Positions 45,931 to 59,230 of a stretch of DNA of 64,000 bases are shown piece by piece (positions within the stretch are counted from its first letter, which is position 1; each line of letters begins with the position of its first letter). Origin of the DNA: Marchantia polymorpha subsp. ruderalis (lineage: Eukaryota; Streptophyta; Marchantiopsida; Marchantiales; Marchantiaceae); NCBI GenBank assembly GCA_037833965.1, contig AP031355.1:29413501-29477500 (forward strand), read 5' to 3'. The notes beneath the pieces are model-generated. The model was not told where the DNA came from. It saw only the letters and a list, made by a program, of their open reading frames with translations, and made no database searches. The position numbers were made by a program, and so were the translations under genes.

Positions 45931-48900
45931 TGAACTACCTCTTAAACAGAAAAATCACAATCAGCATATTCATCAGCCTAAACCCTTATCATATCCTTGA
46001 TTTAACACCTCGCGAGCACCCCCAAAAATGCTCCCAGCTATCTAGATAGTGTCATAAGTCCACCATGATAGTAGCCCTAAGGCAGGCAGGCAGCCAAGCA
46101 TCAAAGAAATGATGAGAGAAAGAGTAGAATCAAGGCTCATTTATTATTTTTCACTTCAGAGCTTCACTTGCCAATTATGGTGATTTCCACATAGCTTCTC
46201 TTTTGTGTTGGAGAGATGCAACCATTAACCTCATTGCTCTAGTGACACTTTTCTACAGGAGCAAGCAAATCGTAAAAAACAGAGAAAATGTAAGAACAAT
46301 TGCAAAGCCTTGTTATAATTATGAAATGGTACTTGAAGTCTTTTGAGGACAATTTCTTCAGAGAGATACATACACTGTACAAATTTCACACATAAAGTCT
46401 CATAGGAGAATTGAAAATCTGAGGGCATTGATTGAAGCACAAGGATCAGCTTCACGAGGCATCAGTTTCTCTCCCTTTCCCTTCTTTATCATTATCTCAA
46501 CCAGATAAAAAAGACCACGTGTTTCAGGCAGCGTAGCTCTATATTCTCCGTCACTAATAGGTGCCTGCAGACAGTTCCCAAGTCCAAGGATTTTCACATT
46601 CAGAAGCAACTAGTAAGAACCTCAACAGCAAGGAATGAAAGAGCAAGCAACATTTCACACAGCCAGATATGTCAGAACACAATGTAATAGTTCGTTCAGT
46701 CTTACTTCTGCATCTCCCTACCTAATATCTAAGGTTCTCTCCATCCATGACTATGTTTACATGTGAGATGTTAAATCCGTTCATTAAGTAGAAGATAGCT
46801 ACATCTACTGTCTAAAATGGATTAAATCCTATCTCAGAATCTCTGAACACAATGTCTTAGTTTGTTCAGTCTTACTTTTGCATCTCCCTACCTAGTATCT
46901 AAGGTTCTCTCTATCCATGACCATGTCTACATGTGAGATGCTAAATCCGTCCATTAAGTAGAAGATAGCTACATCTATTGTCTAGAATTGATGCAATCCT
47001 ATCTCAGAATCTATGAACACAATGTCTTAGTTTGTTCAGTGTTACTTCTACATCTCACTACCTAGTATCTAAGGTTCTCCCCATCCATGACTATGTTTAC
47101 ATGTGAGATGCTAAATCCGTCCATTAAATTAGTACTCTATACCCTTTCTTCAAAAACTTGGACTAGATGACAGATACCCATTCCTTGACTGAAAAGTCGG
47201 TGTTTTTAGTTCATCTTGGATTTGAAAATGTGAACATGTGTATCAACAAAGTTTTTTAACAATTTGGCTTTATCAACAGCGTCATAGCTGCCAACCCACG
47301 TAGTGGTGGTATAAAACGTAGTAGTCTCTTAATTGATTAATCCTAAAGAGAATGGGAATTCAAAAAGAATGCATAGTAAGGAGGAAAGAATTTTCTATTT
47401 GTACTCCATAGTACAAATAGCTCATTGTACAGTTAAATAGCTAGCTGATGAAATGTGCAGACGATAGATAGCTCCTAGCTGCGTCGAGGTATATCCAAAG
47501 AAAAGAAATTGAAGTACTTTGAACTTCATCGATAGTTTGAAACTGAAATAGATATTGATAGTTTAACACTTAATCAGGCCATTCATGTGAGATGCATTCT
47601 AATCTGAAGAACTGCGACTTGGATGTGTCAGGAAATCCACACTACAAACTGAGAAATGCGCAAACAAGTTAAGAGTCAGAACTTCAACGTCGGCTCTCTC
47701 TAAACTTTCCACAAGCAATAAAAGCTGGAAAACGGAAACCTGGAGACTGAGGTATCACCAATCCTAAACCTTGAGATCCCGACCATATGTTGGCTCAATT
47801 TATCATCATGAGTGTCTTTTGTGAAACCTGCACGGGGTCGATGATCATTACCTACTTCGACTTCATTCCCATGACATCGAGCTACATCGAGACATTCTTG
47901 AACAGCTCTTTTTTCCTAGACACCTTACTACAACATTGAATCTTATCAAATTATTTTGATGATAATTTTAAAATTTTTGTAATTATTCATTTTCACAAAA
48001 ATTTTAATATAATCAACACTAAAGTTTTATCATTATATATCATATAAAATAAAGTAATCATTTTGAAGTAATAATATCCAAATCAAAATAACAAGATGTA
48101 AGCTTTATATATCGCAACAAAAAAAAATTTGTACATTTTATTTGTATTATCCATAAATTTTTTTCAAATGAATTCATCCAAATTGTAAACATCATTTTGA
48201 AGATAAAATGTATAGTATTGTGGTATTGTTAATCCTTATAAAGATTAATCAAATCAATGTGTAAATTTGTGGCATAATATTCAATAAATTCTTGTTTTGA
48301 TGATGCAAAGTAAAAAAAAATAGAACAAGTTTTCAAGAATTAGATGATGAATTTATCATCTTTTGTAATGAAAATAGGGTAATACATGAGATTGTGCATA
48401 GTAAAAAATCTGATTTACAATTTCACCGATTCCTTGAATGATCACTTATTCAAACACCAAAATACACACAAATCAACTTAAAGATGTAATAAGTATCACT
48501 ATTTCATTGCAATTTTTAGATCTATAGAGATATAGTTTTTAGTTTTCACAAAAAAGAATTTATTTGACCCTAGATGGTTCAATTTACTAAGATGCTATCA
48601 AGTTTTTGTTTTCTGTCTTTGTAACCTTCAAGCAATAGGTTTCAACTACTATACAAAAACGTAACTACCTAGCTTGTTGTAATGAAAAAAGTAGAGAAGT
48701 ATGTGAGATAATGTTAATAAAAACAAAACATGTGTCTTCAATAATCAAATTATGAACATGTGTAGTCTAAGATATTTTATATGGTATAAATTATTCTACA
48801 AAAGTTTTTGACACATTTTATATGTTTTTAAAATATATAAAGTTTGTTGTTGCTACAATGATTTTTGTGCTAAGAGTCATAAGAAATGTTTGAGGATTTG

Positions 48901-50697
48901 CAATGGCAAGATTCTCATTGATTGGAAGTCTTGGGGATAAAACTTTCAAGATTAGGTTGTAACTTCATATAAATCTAAGTATCCAATGACTCTCATTGTT
49001 GTATACTTGGTCTTTTTAGTTGACTTGTGATTATATTGCATCAGTCTTGTGATCACATCCACATAGAAATTTTGTTTGGTCAAAGATATAGGCCTAGATT
49101 GAGCATTGAAAAACACATGAAAACACACAATTCACATATTTCAATAGATTTTTTAAAGTTTATTCCAAATCTAGGTTTCTTTCATGATCTAGAATTGTAT
49201 GATCTACAATTATTTTAATAAATGTCTGGCTAATGACGTTTCACTGTACTTTTATTCTATTGATTTTATTTGTAATATACACACCAATATGAAGTTTCGT
49301 TTTGTTGGGATTTTGCCTTACCATATTGACTCTAGTTAAATTAAAGGTTGATTTTAATATGTGAATACTATATTGTTTCTCAAACCATCTTATTTACATA
49401 TCCACTTTACGAGCTTAACACTCAGTTTAGCAGTAGCCTCTATTCATATTTCCAAGTCCAAGTTTTATTACACCATTTTGGATACTTGTCTTATATTAAA
49501 TTCAGTCATACTTAAATTTTGAGATACTTATAGGATTGATTTATAAAAAATTTCTGTAATTAAAACTTTGAATAAAAGTATAAGTTATAAAATTTAGAAT
49601 GTTTCTAAAACATACTTTTACATGTTGATTTTATGACATCAGTTTTGAAAGTCATTACTTCCAAGCAAATAAGAATTTTTTTATAATTTTTTCGAAATTA
49701 ATATATGCACTCTATTATATATGACGGTAATATCTTAAGATAAGGCTTCTTATTGAAGTCAAAATAAATTTGAATATATATGTGTATAGGTTTCCATATC
49801 TGTGTATGGTCACAAATTACGATCAGATACAACATTTAGCTGTACAATGATGAATTTTCATTTTTAACAATACAAATCATTCATAGAAAATTTTAAATAC
49901 AACCGAGTTCTGAGAAAAAAATTAGATTTTTTCAATAATAAATTTATGTAGATAACTTCAAAAGATAAAATTCATTATTTTAAAAAATTCAAATGAAAAT
50001 TCAGAACCCAAAGTATTTTTTTTCTCACAACAGTACAATGCTAAAGTGGACACCAAATTACTATTATCTCAAAATCATAGGATTATATATAATTATATGT
50101 TACTTTCAGAATTGTCAGTTATATCTTCAACGTTAAACCTTCATCAATATGAACTTTAAGATTGATGCAGTACTAGATATAAAAAAACTATTATCCCAAA
50201 ATATAGAATTATCATCTAAATTTCCTTTCAATTTTAATATTATATATAAAAAGTGATTGCACAAAAAGACATTTCTATCAGATAGAGATTACATTTAAGT
50301 CAGATAATATAATGTCAGAAGAAGTGATCGTTCAAAATAAAATGATGAATTTTCTTGTAAATTGTACAAAATTTGAAATTGTTACTTCATTTTGAACGCA
50401 AATATTAATATTTTTCAGTATTTCCTCTTAATTCTATTCCTACTTATTTTTCTTGATATTAAATGACGTAAAAAAAAAGAGAAAATTGCAGAAATATTTT
50501 CTGATATGATCGAGTTATATATGTACATTTATATTGAGTCATTGTCAAAGTGAAATTTATGAATTAAGTCGAACTTCACTTTGTCTGAATAATGATCTAT
50601 AGAGATAGATATTATGAGGGATTGTCCTGTCATGGTAGTGTTGAATGCTTACACTCTTTACTCTATAATTATAAACGAAGTAAACAGGAAGTAACAA
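45931..50697. other. repeat-rich, AT-rich stretch without recognised genes
   Basis: A minus-strand ORF at 46609-46400 follows a possible acceptor but has no recognisable domain. A 170-bp tandem array lies at 46675-47135. From about 47.93 kb the sequence is the left copy of the segmental duplication and is AT-rich with no coding signal. Confidence 0.4.
46675..47135. repeat. tandem repeat, 170 bp unit x2.7
   Basis: Units begin with GAACACAATGT at 46675, 46845 and 47015. Each contains CATCTC(C/A)CTACCTA and CATCCATGAC(T/C)ATGT, and identity is about 93 percent by eye. Confidence 0.9.
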
Positions 50698-51440
50698 CTG
50701 TGAGCCTTCCTAACTGTCTCTCTCAATTGAGATGGAGATGAATGTTCGTTTCAAGCGACGTGTGTGTTTGGATGTGATGGACACGCTGGACAGATTGCTT
50801 CGCCTTGCAAACCAATTTGTCCACCACCCCCAGCATCTCAGTTTCATTATAGACTATTATAACTACATCCCTCCACCACACAATAGCACACATGACATAT
50901 ACCAGAAAATGTGTTGCTGTTACACAAAGTATCTTTACATCCAGATCGTAATGTAGCATCTTTGCAAGTCAAAGCAACCCGTCCAGCGTGTCCATCACAT
51001 CCAAACACACACGTCGCTTGAAACAAACATTCATCTCTATCTCTATTGAGAGAGAGCTAGGAAGGCTCACAATGGTCACTTACTGTGCCCCTTCAATTCT
51101 ATCTCCTCCATGAGGGGATTTTATGTTTCTTGTAGATTCCTACATCAAGCATGAAACCAAATGTCACTTTAGTTTATTGCTGATCTGAAATATAGATCAA
51201 ATCTTAAACATGTTTGAAATAACAAACTCAAAGGCATTATCTACCAAACTAAAATCTCACTAACACGGGAGATTGAACATTCTCTGTCACGGTTCTTGCT
51301 TTTTGGAGGGGAATTGCAGCTGCATATGACCGTCTATCTTCCATCAATGTTCTGCCTTCCATGTGATCTTCCAGTCGACTTAGTCCACATTGAAGTAGGA
51401 AGAAGCACCATGTGAGTGGCCGGGCTTAATATTACAGGTA
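47930..51440. repeat. segmental duplication, left copy
   Basis: Collinear with 59990-64000 in the same orientation at an offset of roughly 12 kb. Matching blocks include ATTATTTTGATGA (47950/60023), TGTAGTCTAAGATATTTTAT (48760/60832), GATATAGGCCTAGA (49084/61156) and the gene end at 51280-51440 / 63818-64000. Identity looks like 80-88 percent with many small indels. Confidence 0.88.
50698..51072. repeat. inverted duplication, ~113-nt arms, 147-nt loop
   Basis: Arms 50698-50812 and 50960-51072 are reverse complements at about 85-90 percent. Each includes the coding-like block MNVRFKRRVCLDVMDTLD (plus strand on the left, minus strand on the right). The right copy of the segmental duplication has only one arm (62935-63040), so the left arm was added after duplication. 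Confidence 0.85.
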
Positions 51441-53181
51441 CAATCTTGATTTTGCACAATTTTGGATGGAAATTTGACAAAATCATGGAGTTTATGATAG
51501 CCAATGCTCGTGTGGTACAACTCTAGACCACAAGTGGCTCTGAAATCTCCCTTTAAAGAAGACAATGGGTAGCACTCTCCTTTCTTTAAGCGGTTGTTTA
51601 CCTCTATCAAGAAATTCGGAAGCCATTGCTTAAACCGTAACACCCATTTTGCGTCAGCATTGCATGTGGGTGCGGTAGATGAGCCACCTTCTGATAATGC
51701 TTTCTTTCTTTTTTTGATGATCAGTCATCAGCACCTTGGTTTCCTCTCTTCTTCCACTGAGCTTGCGGTTCACTTTCTCCATAGCAATAGAGATATGTAG
51801 GAGTAATGGAAGGTACTCAGGCTCAGAGTATACTGCGTAAATTACATATATGTATGACAAGTTAGGAAGTACATTCAAGATAAACCACTTTGACAACAAA
51901 GTTATTGGTTCTCAAGGTGGTCTATCTTGAATCTACTTCCTAACTTGTCATACATATATGCGATTTACGCTGTGTACTTTAAGAAGTTCTTTAGTTTGAA
52001 GGATTTTGTGTCTAGAATGGTTAGATTGAAACAGTGGATCATGAATGTGGTCCTTCACTTACTACTACTTAATTGCTTAATGACATGACAGTATCGTACC
52101 GAGCAGAATCACATAAAAAAAATAATTCCTGTATCACATGTCTTTATTTACCTTCTTTCCATATAGGTGTATGTAATGAGTTTGTATAGCAAGTAAAACT
52201 GATTCCTCAAGCTTGAATCTTACAAATCCGAAACCACAAGACTGAACTTGGTCACCAGAATGACTGCCAATCACAATTGCATCACTAACATGACCAAAGT
52301 TTTCTTCGAAAAACACTCTCAAGTCATCTGCACAAAAGTAAAACTGCAGTTAAAAGTAACTTATTAACCATGTTATACTCCATATATTTCATTGACACTC
52401 AATTCAAGGCCACCATGAAAGTAGTAATTTCTGTACATTGCATAGTACATGGTGAAGCTTAGTTTTATATTTTTCATTTTGAATTTAAATTAAACAATGC
52501 CACCATGACCCTCAATCAAGATCGACAGTAATATAATCTCCAGCAAAGTCTAATCCAGATAAACTTCCAAGATCATCAGTTTCTAAGATCTTCTAGAATT
52601 ACAAGAAGGATGGTGTACCACTCACCTCAAAATGACCAACTTATTTATAACATGTGACGAGCACTCTTGTAACTTGTAATTAACTTGTAAACCTCATGAA
52701 CATCATTGGCATTTATATTCTGTTCTCGAAAGAATTACTGTCCAACAGTTTACTATGAAAAGACTTTGCTTATGCATTTACCTTATAGTACATCATAGAG
52801 CTGTTACATAACTCACCGGAGTCAACAGATGGTGGGAGACCACCTACACAGACTTTCTTCTTTAAATCCTCTGGCGACATTTGCTGTAAGATGCAAGAAA
52901 AGTCAAATTGTACTAGCAAGTTCACAACATTATTAGAAAAAGACTGATCACACTTGGCTTTTCTAAATACGGTGTTCAAATTCAGAAGGGTTCGTACATT
53001 CAATTCCATGAGCCGCATCAGAGGTGAGGGACTGTAAAGCATATTTGGTGATAAGTTTCTTGATCTTTTCCGAATTTTTTCATCACCATGAGCAAAGAAG
53101 CATGCCTCTCCACGAACGCATCCACCAGGTATTCTGTAATACCTACATATCTCTGATTTTGCTGGGAGCACTATCCTCAAG
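51280..53181 (-). pseudogene. CCCH zinc finger / RRM / OST-HTH RNA-binding gene, damaged 3' half
   Basis: Minus-strand exons: 53181 to about 52975 with a CCCH finger (CRYYRIPGGCVRGEACFFAH, spacing C-x8-C-x5-C-x3-H); 52883-52817 starting the RRM (KKVCVGGLPPSVDS, RNP2); 52327-52152 finishing it (CGFGFVRF, RNP1, then LYGKK); and from 51690 an OST-HTH/LOTUS-like domain (WVLRFKQWLPNFLIEVNN...IGYHKLHDFVKFP). RRM exon phases agree. After KIVQNQD the homologous frame (VPV...SPATHMVLLP) needs a 1-nt shift. A 2-nt loss follows near 51370, and the rest of the exon is deleted relative to the copy at 63246. Exons 5' of 53181 were not found. The protein would bind RNA. The 5' part could still give a truncated product. 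Confidence 0.7.
51825..51980. repeat. foldback, ~73-nt arms, short loop, within an intron
   Basis: Arms about 51825-51897 and 51905-51980 pair with roughly ten mismatches. The core of 27 nt (starting CATATATGTATGACAAGTT at 51844) is perfect. It lies in the intron between the RRM and OST-HTH exons and looks like a plant pri-miRNA or a small miniature transposon. Confidence 0.8.
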
Positions 53182-53393
53182 CTAGAGACATCCAACATAA
53201 AGATGAAAAAACATAGCAAAAACATTCAAAGAAGTTAAACGATCTGTCGGCTACCAAATAAACTAGTGTCTTCTGAAAACACTAGTTCACTTGTCACATA
53301 TTCAACCAGCATAAAAACTCTAATGATTTTTGCCAAATTTAAACGTACTGATCCATACAAATAAACCAGAATGAAGTACTTTACACCTCGAAT

Positions 53394-53463
53394 CAGATCC
53401 ACTCCTGCTTTCAACGATGTAAGAAGAATCCTCTGTACAGCATTGAAAGCAGGCGTGGATCTG
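53394..53463. repeat. foldback, 27-nt arms, 16-nt loop
   Basis: Arms 53394-53420 and 53437-53463 pair with three mismatches. The inner sequence CAGATCCACTCCTGCTTTCA pairs with its partner at 53443-53463. Confidence 0.85.
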
Positions 53464-53731
53464 CTTCAACGTGTAACCGAACTTCAGTCTGGTTTCCGAC
53501 AGACATGTACTATTGAATTCAGATTCAGAATCTTCGGACATCGTGATAGGAATTCGAGATGGGGTTCGAATACCTCACAGGAAAGAATGTTGGACTTTGT
53601 ACACAGAAGCAGCGTCCTGGATCGCTCAGCCTGCTCTCAATATCAACCAATTCGATGCTCAGCCTGATTCCAATATCAACCAATTCGATTCTCAAGCGAT
53701 TCCAAAACCATCTGAATGTATGCAGCGTTGG

Positions 53732-53963
53732 AATGGTTTCAAATCGGGTTGGAAACTAAAGTTGTGGAACTGTTCGATTTTCAAGCGATTTATATGCATC
53801 TGAATGTATCTAGTTTTGGATGATGAAGATTGCAGCGCTCCTTGCGGTTGAATATCCATCATCCAAAGCTACATACATCCAGATGTATTTTGAATCGCTT
53901 GAGAATAAAACTGGTCGAGAAGGTTAGTTTCAAACCCGATTTCAAACCATTCCAATGATTGAA
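53732..53963. repeat. long foldback, ~100-nt arms, ~28-nt loop
   Basis: Arms about 53732-53827 and 53857-53963 pair along their length: GGAATGGTTTCAAATCGGG against its partner near 53930-53960, and CAAGCGATT...GGATGATG against its partner near 53865-53910. A few bulges and mismatches occur. The segment just upstream (53636-53705) has a tandem ATATCAACCAATTCGAT duplication. Confidence 0.8.
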
Positions 53964-56900
53964 TTCTGATCTGCAGTTAAAACTTTGCATATACAACCTC
54001 GTCTTTTGAAGTTTGAAATTGAATTCAGCACATCCGCGCGGTATTCATTCTTTCCAAGTCTTGTCTTGGGATCGCTGTCAATAAACGCGCCAGTTTCGCA
54101 TGTACGTTACCTAATCTCGTGACTTTAACTATGACATTTCGGACTTGAAACAAGAGTCTTGTGTTCATGTTGATACATTTTGAAAGCTTCCTGTGTTTTG
54201 ACAAGAACTTACATTCTGATACCATGGTTTCCAACCGAAAGCTCAACGTTCGTCTTAACGTTACATGCATGTAACCGAGATGGTTGATTTCCGTTAAAAA
54301 TCCCAGTAAGAAATAATACTGTAGTGCTGGTTTGAGCTCCTTTCTGCCTTAGAAAATGTTATGTCGCGGAAGTTCAATCTTGCTGCGCAAGATTTTATTA
54401 TAGGATCACAACTAAGTTCATGAGATGGACATCTACTAATGAGTATACTTGTTGATTGGTGGGATGTGTAGGTCATAGCTTTAATAAATTTTCATTTAAT
54501 TTTCAAAAACTACAACTGGAGATTGATGTAACCAAAATTTGTAACAACCTAGATTATCACCGTCACCATGCTTAGCTTCATTCTTTTTATTCCCAATGTC
54601 TTTATTAGTAACTCAAATTTAGTTCAGTGCATCATCATTGTTGTGCTTGTTTGTGCGGAATAATTTTCTAAAACTACAAATTACATTACTTCATTAAGCA
54701 GTTTTATTTAGAAATTTCTCATAAAAATATATAGTTTTGCATCTAATTATAGAAAGATTTTCAGATGTGAAGATACATTTGAAAATGTTCATTAAATTAT
54801 TTTTTGAAGTTGTTCAAAATATGGAGAATGCAAAGAATATTATGTTCATCATATAATACTCTACATTTACCTATATAAAGTTGCTTAGGAATCATAATTT
54901 TTTGGACTTAGTCCAGGCCTCATAAAGCTTGGAAATTCCCATAATTACCGAAATCAACTTAAAATATGGATTTTATTCATATAAATTTTGGTAAATCCCA
55001 ATATAACCTAATTTACTAAAAGAAACAGAAGGCAGACACGCTATTATTCGATCATGGAATTGGTCTACATTTGTCTTCCATAAATTTACGCCATGGTTTC
55101 TGGTCTTCGCGGCTTTGAGATGTACTTGGAACTAATTGGAAGCAAACATCGCGAGATGATTAACATCACAAGTGTTCAACTTCAACTATTTTTCTCGGAT
55201 TTACTTACCAGATAAAAATTATGTAATCAAAACACTCATAGAATGTTTAGAATCTAGATTATTTGTTGTGTATGTAAGATTCCTGATAATTTCGGATTTC
55301 AACGTATATCACTTCTCCATATTTTGAAGCATATTTTCAAATATATATATATATATATATATAAAAAAAAAAACTTTACATTGCAATTATTCCTGTGGAT
55401 AAAAGTGTAATGAACTCTATGACTAATCATGGTAGGTGAAGCTTGTCCGAACATGTGATATAGCACGACTTTATGCTAAGGTTAAAACTCTCACCTAATA
55501 TGAATAAAGTTGTGATAAATGACTTAGTATATCTAGTAAGTATATATACTAGAGGTAGTGAGACTTTTAAGGGCATCAAAATCTTCACGATCTCTCTAAA
55601 AAAATGTGGGTTGATTTTTCATGGTTCGCCTAGCAGATACTTTGAAACAATTGATATTTTATCATATGGTTTTTTGGATAATTTTAGCTCAAAAAGTGAA
55701 AATTAGATTGAATTTTTACTCGCTAGAATTTTGAAAATCAATTCATATTATATTCCATCAAGATTGGAAGCCGTCAAAAAAAAAATTTGTATACTCTATC
55801 GACCTAAAAAAATTCACTTCCAATTTCTTAGAATTTCTTCACTAGTGAGTGGGAAGGATCACTCAAATTTCTTTATGTGACACTAAATATTTGAACTAAA
55901 TCAACACATTTTTAAAAGTTTAATTTTACCGTTGACTGAATTGAATGGATTACTATTCTAGATTAACATAGGCTACCATACCTATGTTTTTACTTTAAAT
56001 GTCATCAATGAGTGCATGCGAGTTTAGTGTATTCATTTGTGGCCAGATCTACAAACACCATGTATTGATGATGTATTGATAGATCACATTCCTAAAAGCT
56101 GATATTGAAAAAGTTTTTCAAAAACAAAGGCATTTTCGGACAGCTTTACATTTTTCAGTTTAGTTAAACTCAATCTTCATGTTAGTTCTAGATGAGAGAT
56201 TAATACTTCACTGTTTTTGGAATGTTCAAGTACGTGTAGTTTAATAATTACTGTCAAGTTCATTTGGATCAAGCGAGACAACCTCTGATCTTGACGATGG
56301 CTCACTAATTACAATCTCATGATACAAGGTAGAGAACAAATATTTAATATTGAGATGGAAATGATATAAATTAGTCAAACATACAGTAAGATTTTTAATC
56401 CAATTGGATGCATAGATGAAAGGCTAAGCACGTCAATTTTTTGTACATTCATTGCTATAAACTCACTTGCATCTAAACCATCTGGGAAGAGTGGCACTGA
56501 GTAATTCAGCAATTAGTATGGGAAGGCCCATCTATGAAAACATGGATGAAACAAAACGGAAAATATGCTATACTTTGCCTGATATATCCGAAACGAACTA
56601 TTTGGTGGTACTGTAGGCTGCTTATGGTAAGTAAGTAGACAGAATATTGAACTGGTCAGAGGTTGTCGCGGTCACATCTCAAAATTTAATGAATGACATA
56701 TTTCAATATTTCATGCAAAGTGGAAAACTTGTTACAGTCAGTTTTAGTGGTTATTACTTGTAGGGGTACAGTGATCCACCCTATTTTCTTTATGTTTTGA
56801 ATCATATGTGGGTGATGAAATCTACTTTGAGACCCAAACTTCTTATCGCTCTAAACTTGCTTGATGTTTATACAAAAGTGGATAAAATCAACTCAAGCAC

Positions 56901-57540
56901 TTGAAAAACAACTAGTTGGAACCCAGTTGGAATGGCTGGTTGTTCTGTCATCACATCAAATTCACCAATTCATTTACATGATCTATATGGTAGTTGTTAA
57001 TAGTGTGCAAAGATTCAACATTACAGGACATTTTTTTCTCATATACTTACTTTGTCCGATAGGATAATGAATATTTCCAATTCTCTCCAATTTATGTGCT
57101 ACTTAGATAAATTGGATATGATTATGAATCTATTACAATGTGATAACCCTTTGTTCCGGTTTAGTTTCATCTTTCTTCTAATTAGCAACAGGATTGGGAC
57201 TGACCTTTTTCTGCTATCTATTTTCCCTTTCCTGTTTTAGGTCCAGATTCCTAGGTCCGGTAAGAACATTTTGGACCTCATCGATGTCAAAAAGAGGATT
57301 CAACAATTATAATTTAGTTTTAAAGTCAAGCATCTGGCAATGTAATTTCTTTTCTTCCCCAAATGCTTCGTTCCAATTCCGCTTGAAGATGGTTGTATCA
57401 AGTTTCTTTACTGACAAGAAAAATTGCCACTCATGAATATTATCGAGTGAAAGATTGATCATTATGTTTTTAATGATAGGATACTAATAAAACCTCATGA
57501 ATAGATAAATCAAATTATTGAAGAGCAAAAAATTTGAGTA
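53964..57540. other. AT-rich, no gene recognised
   Basis: No domain or splice-phased exon is visible. A (TA)n run occurs at about 55340-55363. Short ORFs such as 55473-55706 match no family I recognise. Confidence 0.4.
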
Positions 57541-59230
57541 GCAATTTATTGTTTATGACCCGCAAATAACTACATTTGACAATCATGATCAACCTAATTT
57601 TCTTTTAGGAGATCATCAAATCAAATTATTAGAGCTCCTATGAGTTATGATATATGGACTGATTTATTCATTCATAAAAATCATAATATTGAAATTAAAA
57701 ATGATGATGACATTGTGCTGATTTTGAAAGAATAAAATACTTTTTTTTTACATAAAAGCTGAAATCTTTGTTAGTAAGCTATGAAGCATGAATTGCTGTG
57801 ATTGATGAATAACAAGATGTGGAAGTTAGTATAGCTTTCAATGAATTTTATTTAATGTCATTTACTTGATCAAATTTGATAACTAGAATTTTCACACAAG
57901 AAAAAAATATGAACAGCCATTTTTTTTTACATATGTAGCAAAGATGCTATAATTTTTTGATATGTGCACTTGTTGCAATATTATATTTGATTATGAATGA
58001 AATGAATGTAACTACAAAATCATTCATGAATTTTTGAAGTAATATGACTATATGAATCCATTTTTTGAACTTAAGAAAAAAGATCAAGGAAAGTAAATTG
58101 AAGATGATTGAAATCATTTTATGTGTAGAAGCAAGCTCATAGACAATAAACTGCAAGTTTTGATGAGATCATTACAACACAAAGCTTATCAAATAATGTC
58201 TATGATCCATATACATATATGAAAAATGTGAATATAAAGACCTTCAATCTTATTATTTTAGTATTTTACATAGATGAAATGCTTGTTTTGACAAAAAATC
58301 AATCTGACATCAACAGATACAAGTTTGTATGTAAGATGAAAAATTTGAGTACATCTAAAAAATATATTAGAAGTAAATTTTTATAGAGATTTAGAAAAAT
58401 AAGTATGATGAAATCAAGATAATTATATTCAACGTATGCTTGACATGTTAAACATGATAAAATTTAAAATAATATGGACTACTTTGACATCATACTTCAA
58501 CCTTTTTGAAGCTCAATGTTTAATTGATGTGATTGTGAAAGAAAAAATATCATCAATTTTCTATGACAAAGCTGAAAAAAATATTATATATATTTAATGT
58601 TATGCGCAAGATTCAATATAGTTTATGTTATGACCAAGATGAACACGAATATATTAAATTCAAAAAAGGTGTATTGAGAAGCTGCGAAATTGATTTTAAG
58701 ATATTTAAACAGTTTAAATATTAGAGTACTTGTTTGATGATTTGTTAAACCATGTCCAATTCTTGCTAGGCTTTCTAGTTGACTATAGACAACATCTACA
58801 TATGAAAAATCTACAACTTATAATGTATCTATACTTGATGGTGGATGCATTAGTTGAAGAATTTGAAGACCCACTTGTGCAAAGTATTGCACAAGTGGGT
58901 AGCTCAATACACAACATGAGTTGTATATATAGTGGCAGCAAAAGCAATAAGAACGCTATTTGCTTTGATAGTTTTATCACTAAAATAGAATCAAAATAAG
59001 AGATTATCAATTTTCATTGTGATAATTAGAATGTGTTATATCTTGCTGCAAATTGGGTGATTAACAATACATTGAAACATATCAACATCCAATATTATTT
59101 TACCAAAAATGCAATTTCCAATAAAAAAATTAAGCTAATCAAAATTGACAGATTTTACAATCTAGCTGATGTGTTATTTAAAGTTATATCATTACATTTA
59201 AAAAATTCAACAAAAATTATACTATCTTAA
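57541..59230 (+). pseudogene. decayed Ty1/copia pol remnant
   Basis: Plus-strand fragments in several frames follow copia order. The reverse transcriptase active-site strand appears as IILVFYIDEMLVLTKNQSD (about 58245-58310, YVDDM altered to YIDEM), then MKNLSTSKKYI. The RFNIVYVM...KGVLRSCEIDFKIF block (58600-58700) corresponds to copia RPDIxYAV...EHWxAxKxILRYL. The RNase H end YLAANWVINNTLKHINIQYYFTKNAISNKKIKL...LADVLFK is at 59040-59190. Stops and frameshifts are frequent, and no LTRs could be assigned. Confidence 0.72.

Noticed and set aside
54025-54270. 81-codon minus-strand ORF as 5' exon of the RNA-binding gene
   Set aside because: It has no recognisable family sequence and I could not phase it to the exon at 53181.
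55340-55363. Transposon end suggested by (AT)n
   Set aside because: Simple dinucleotide repeat with no flanking structure.
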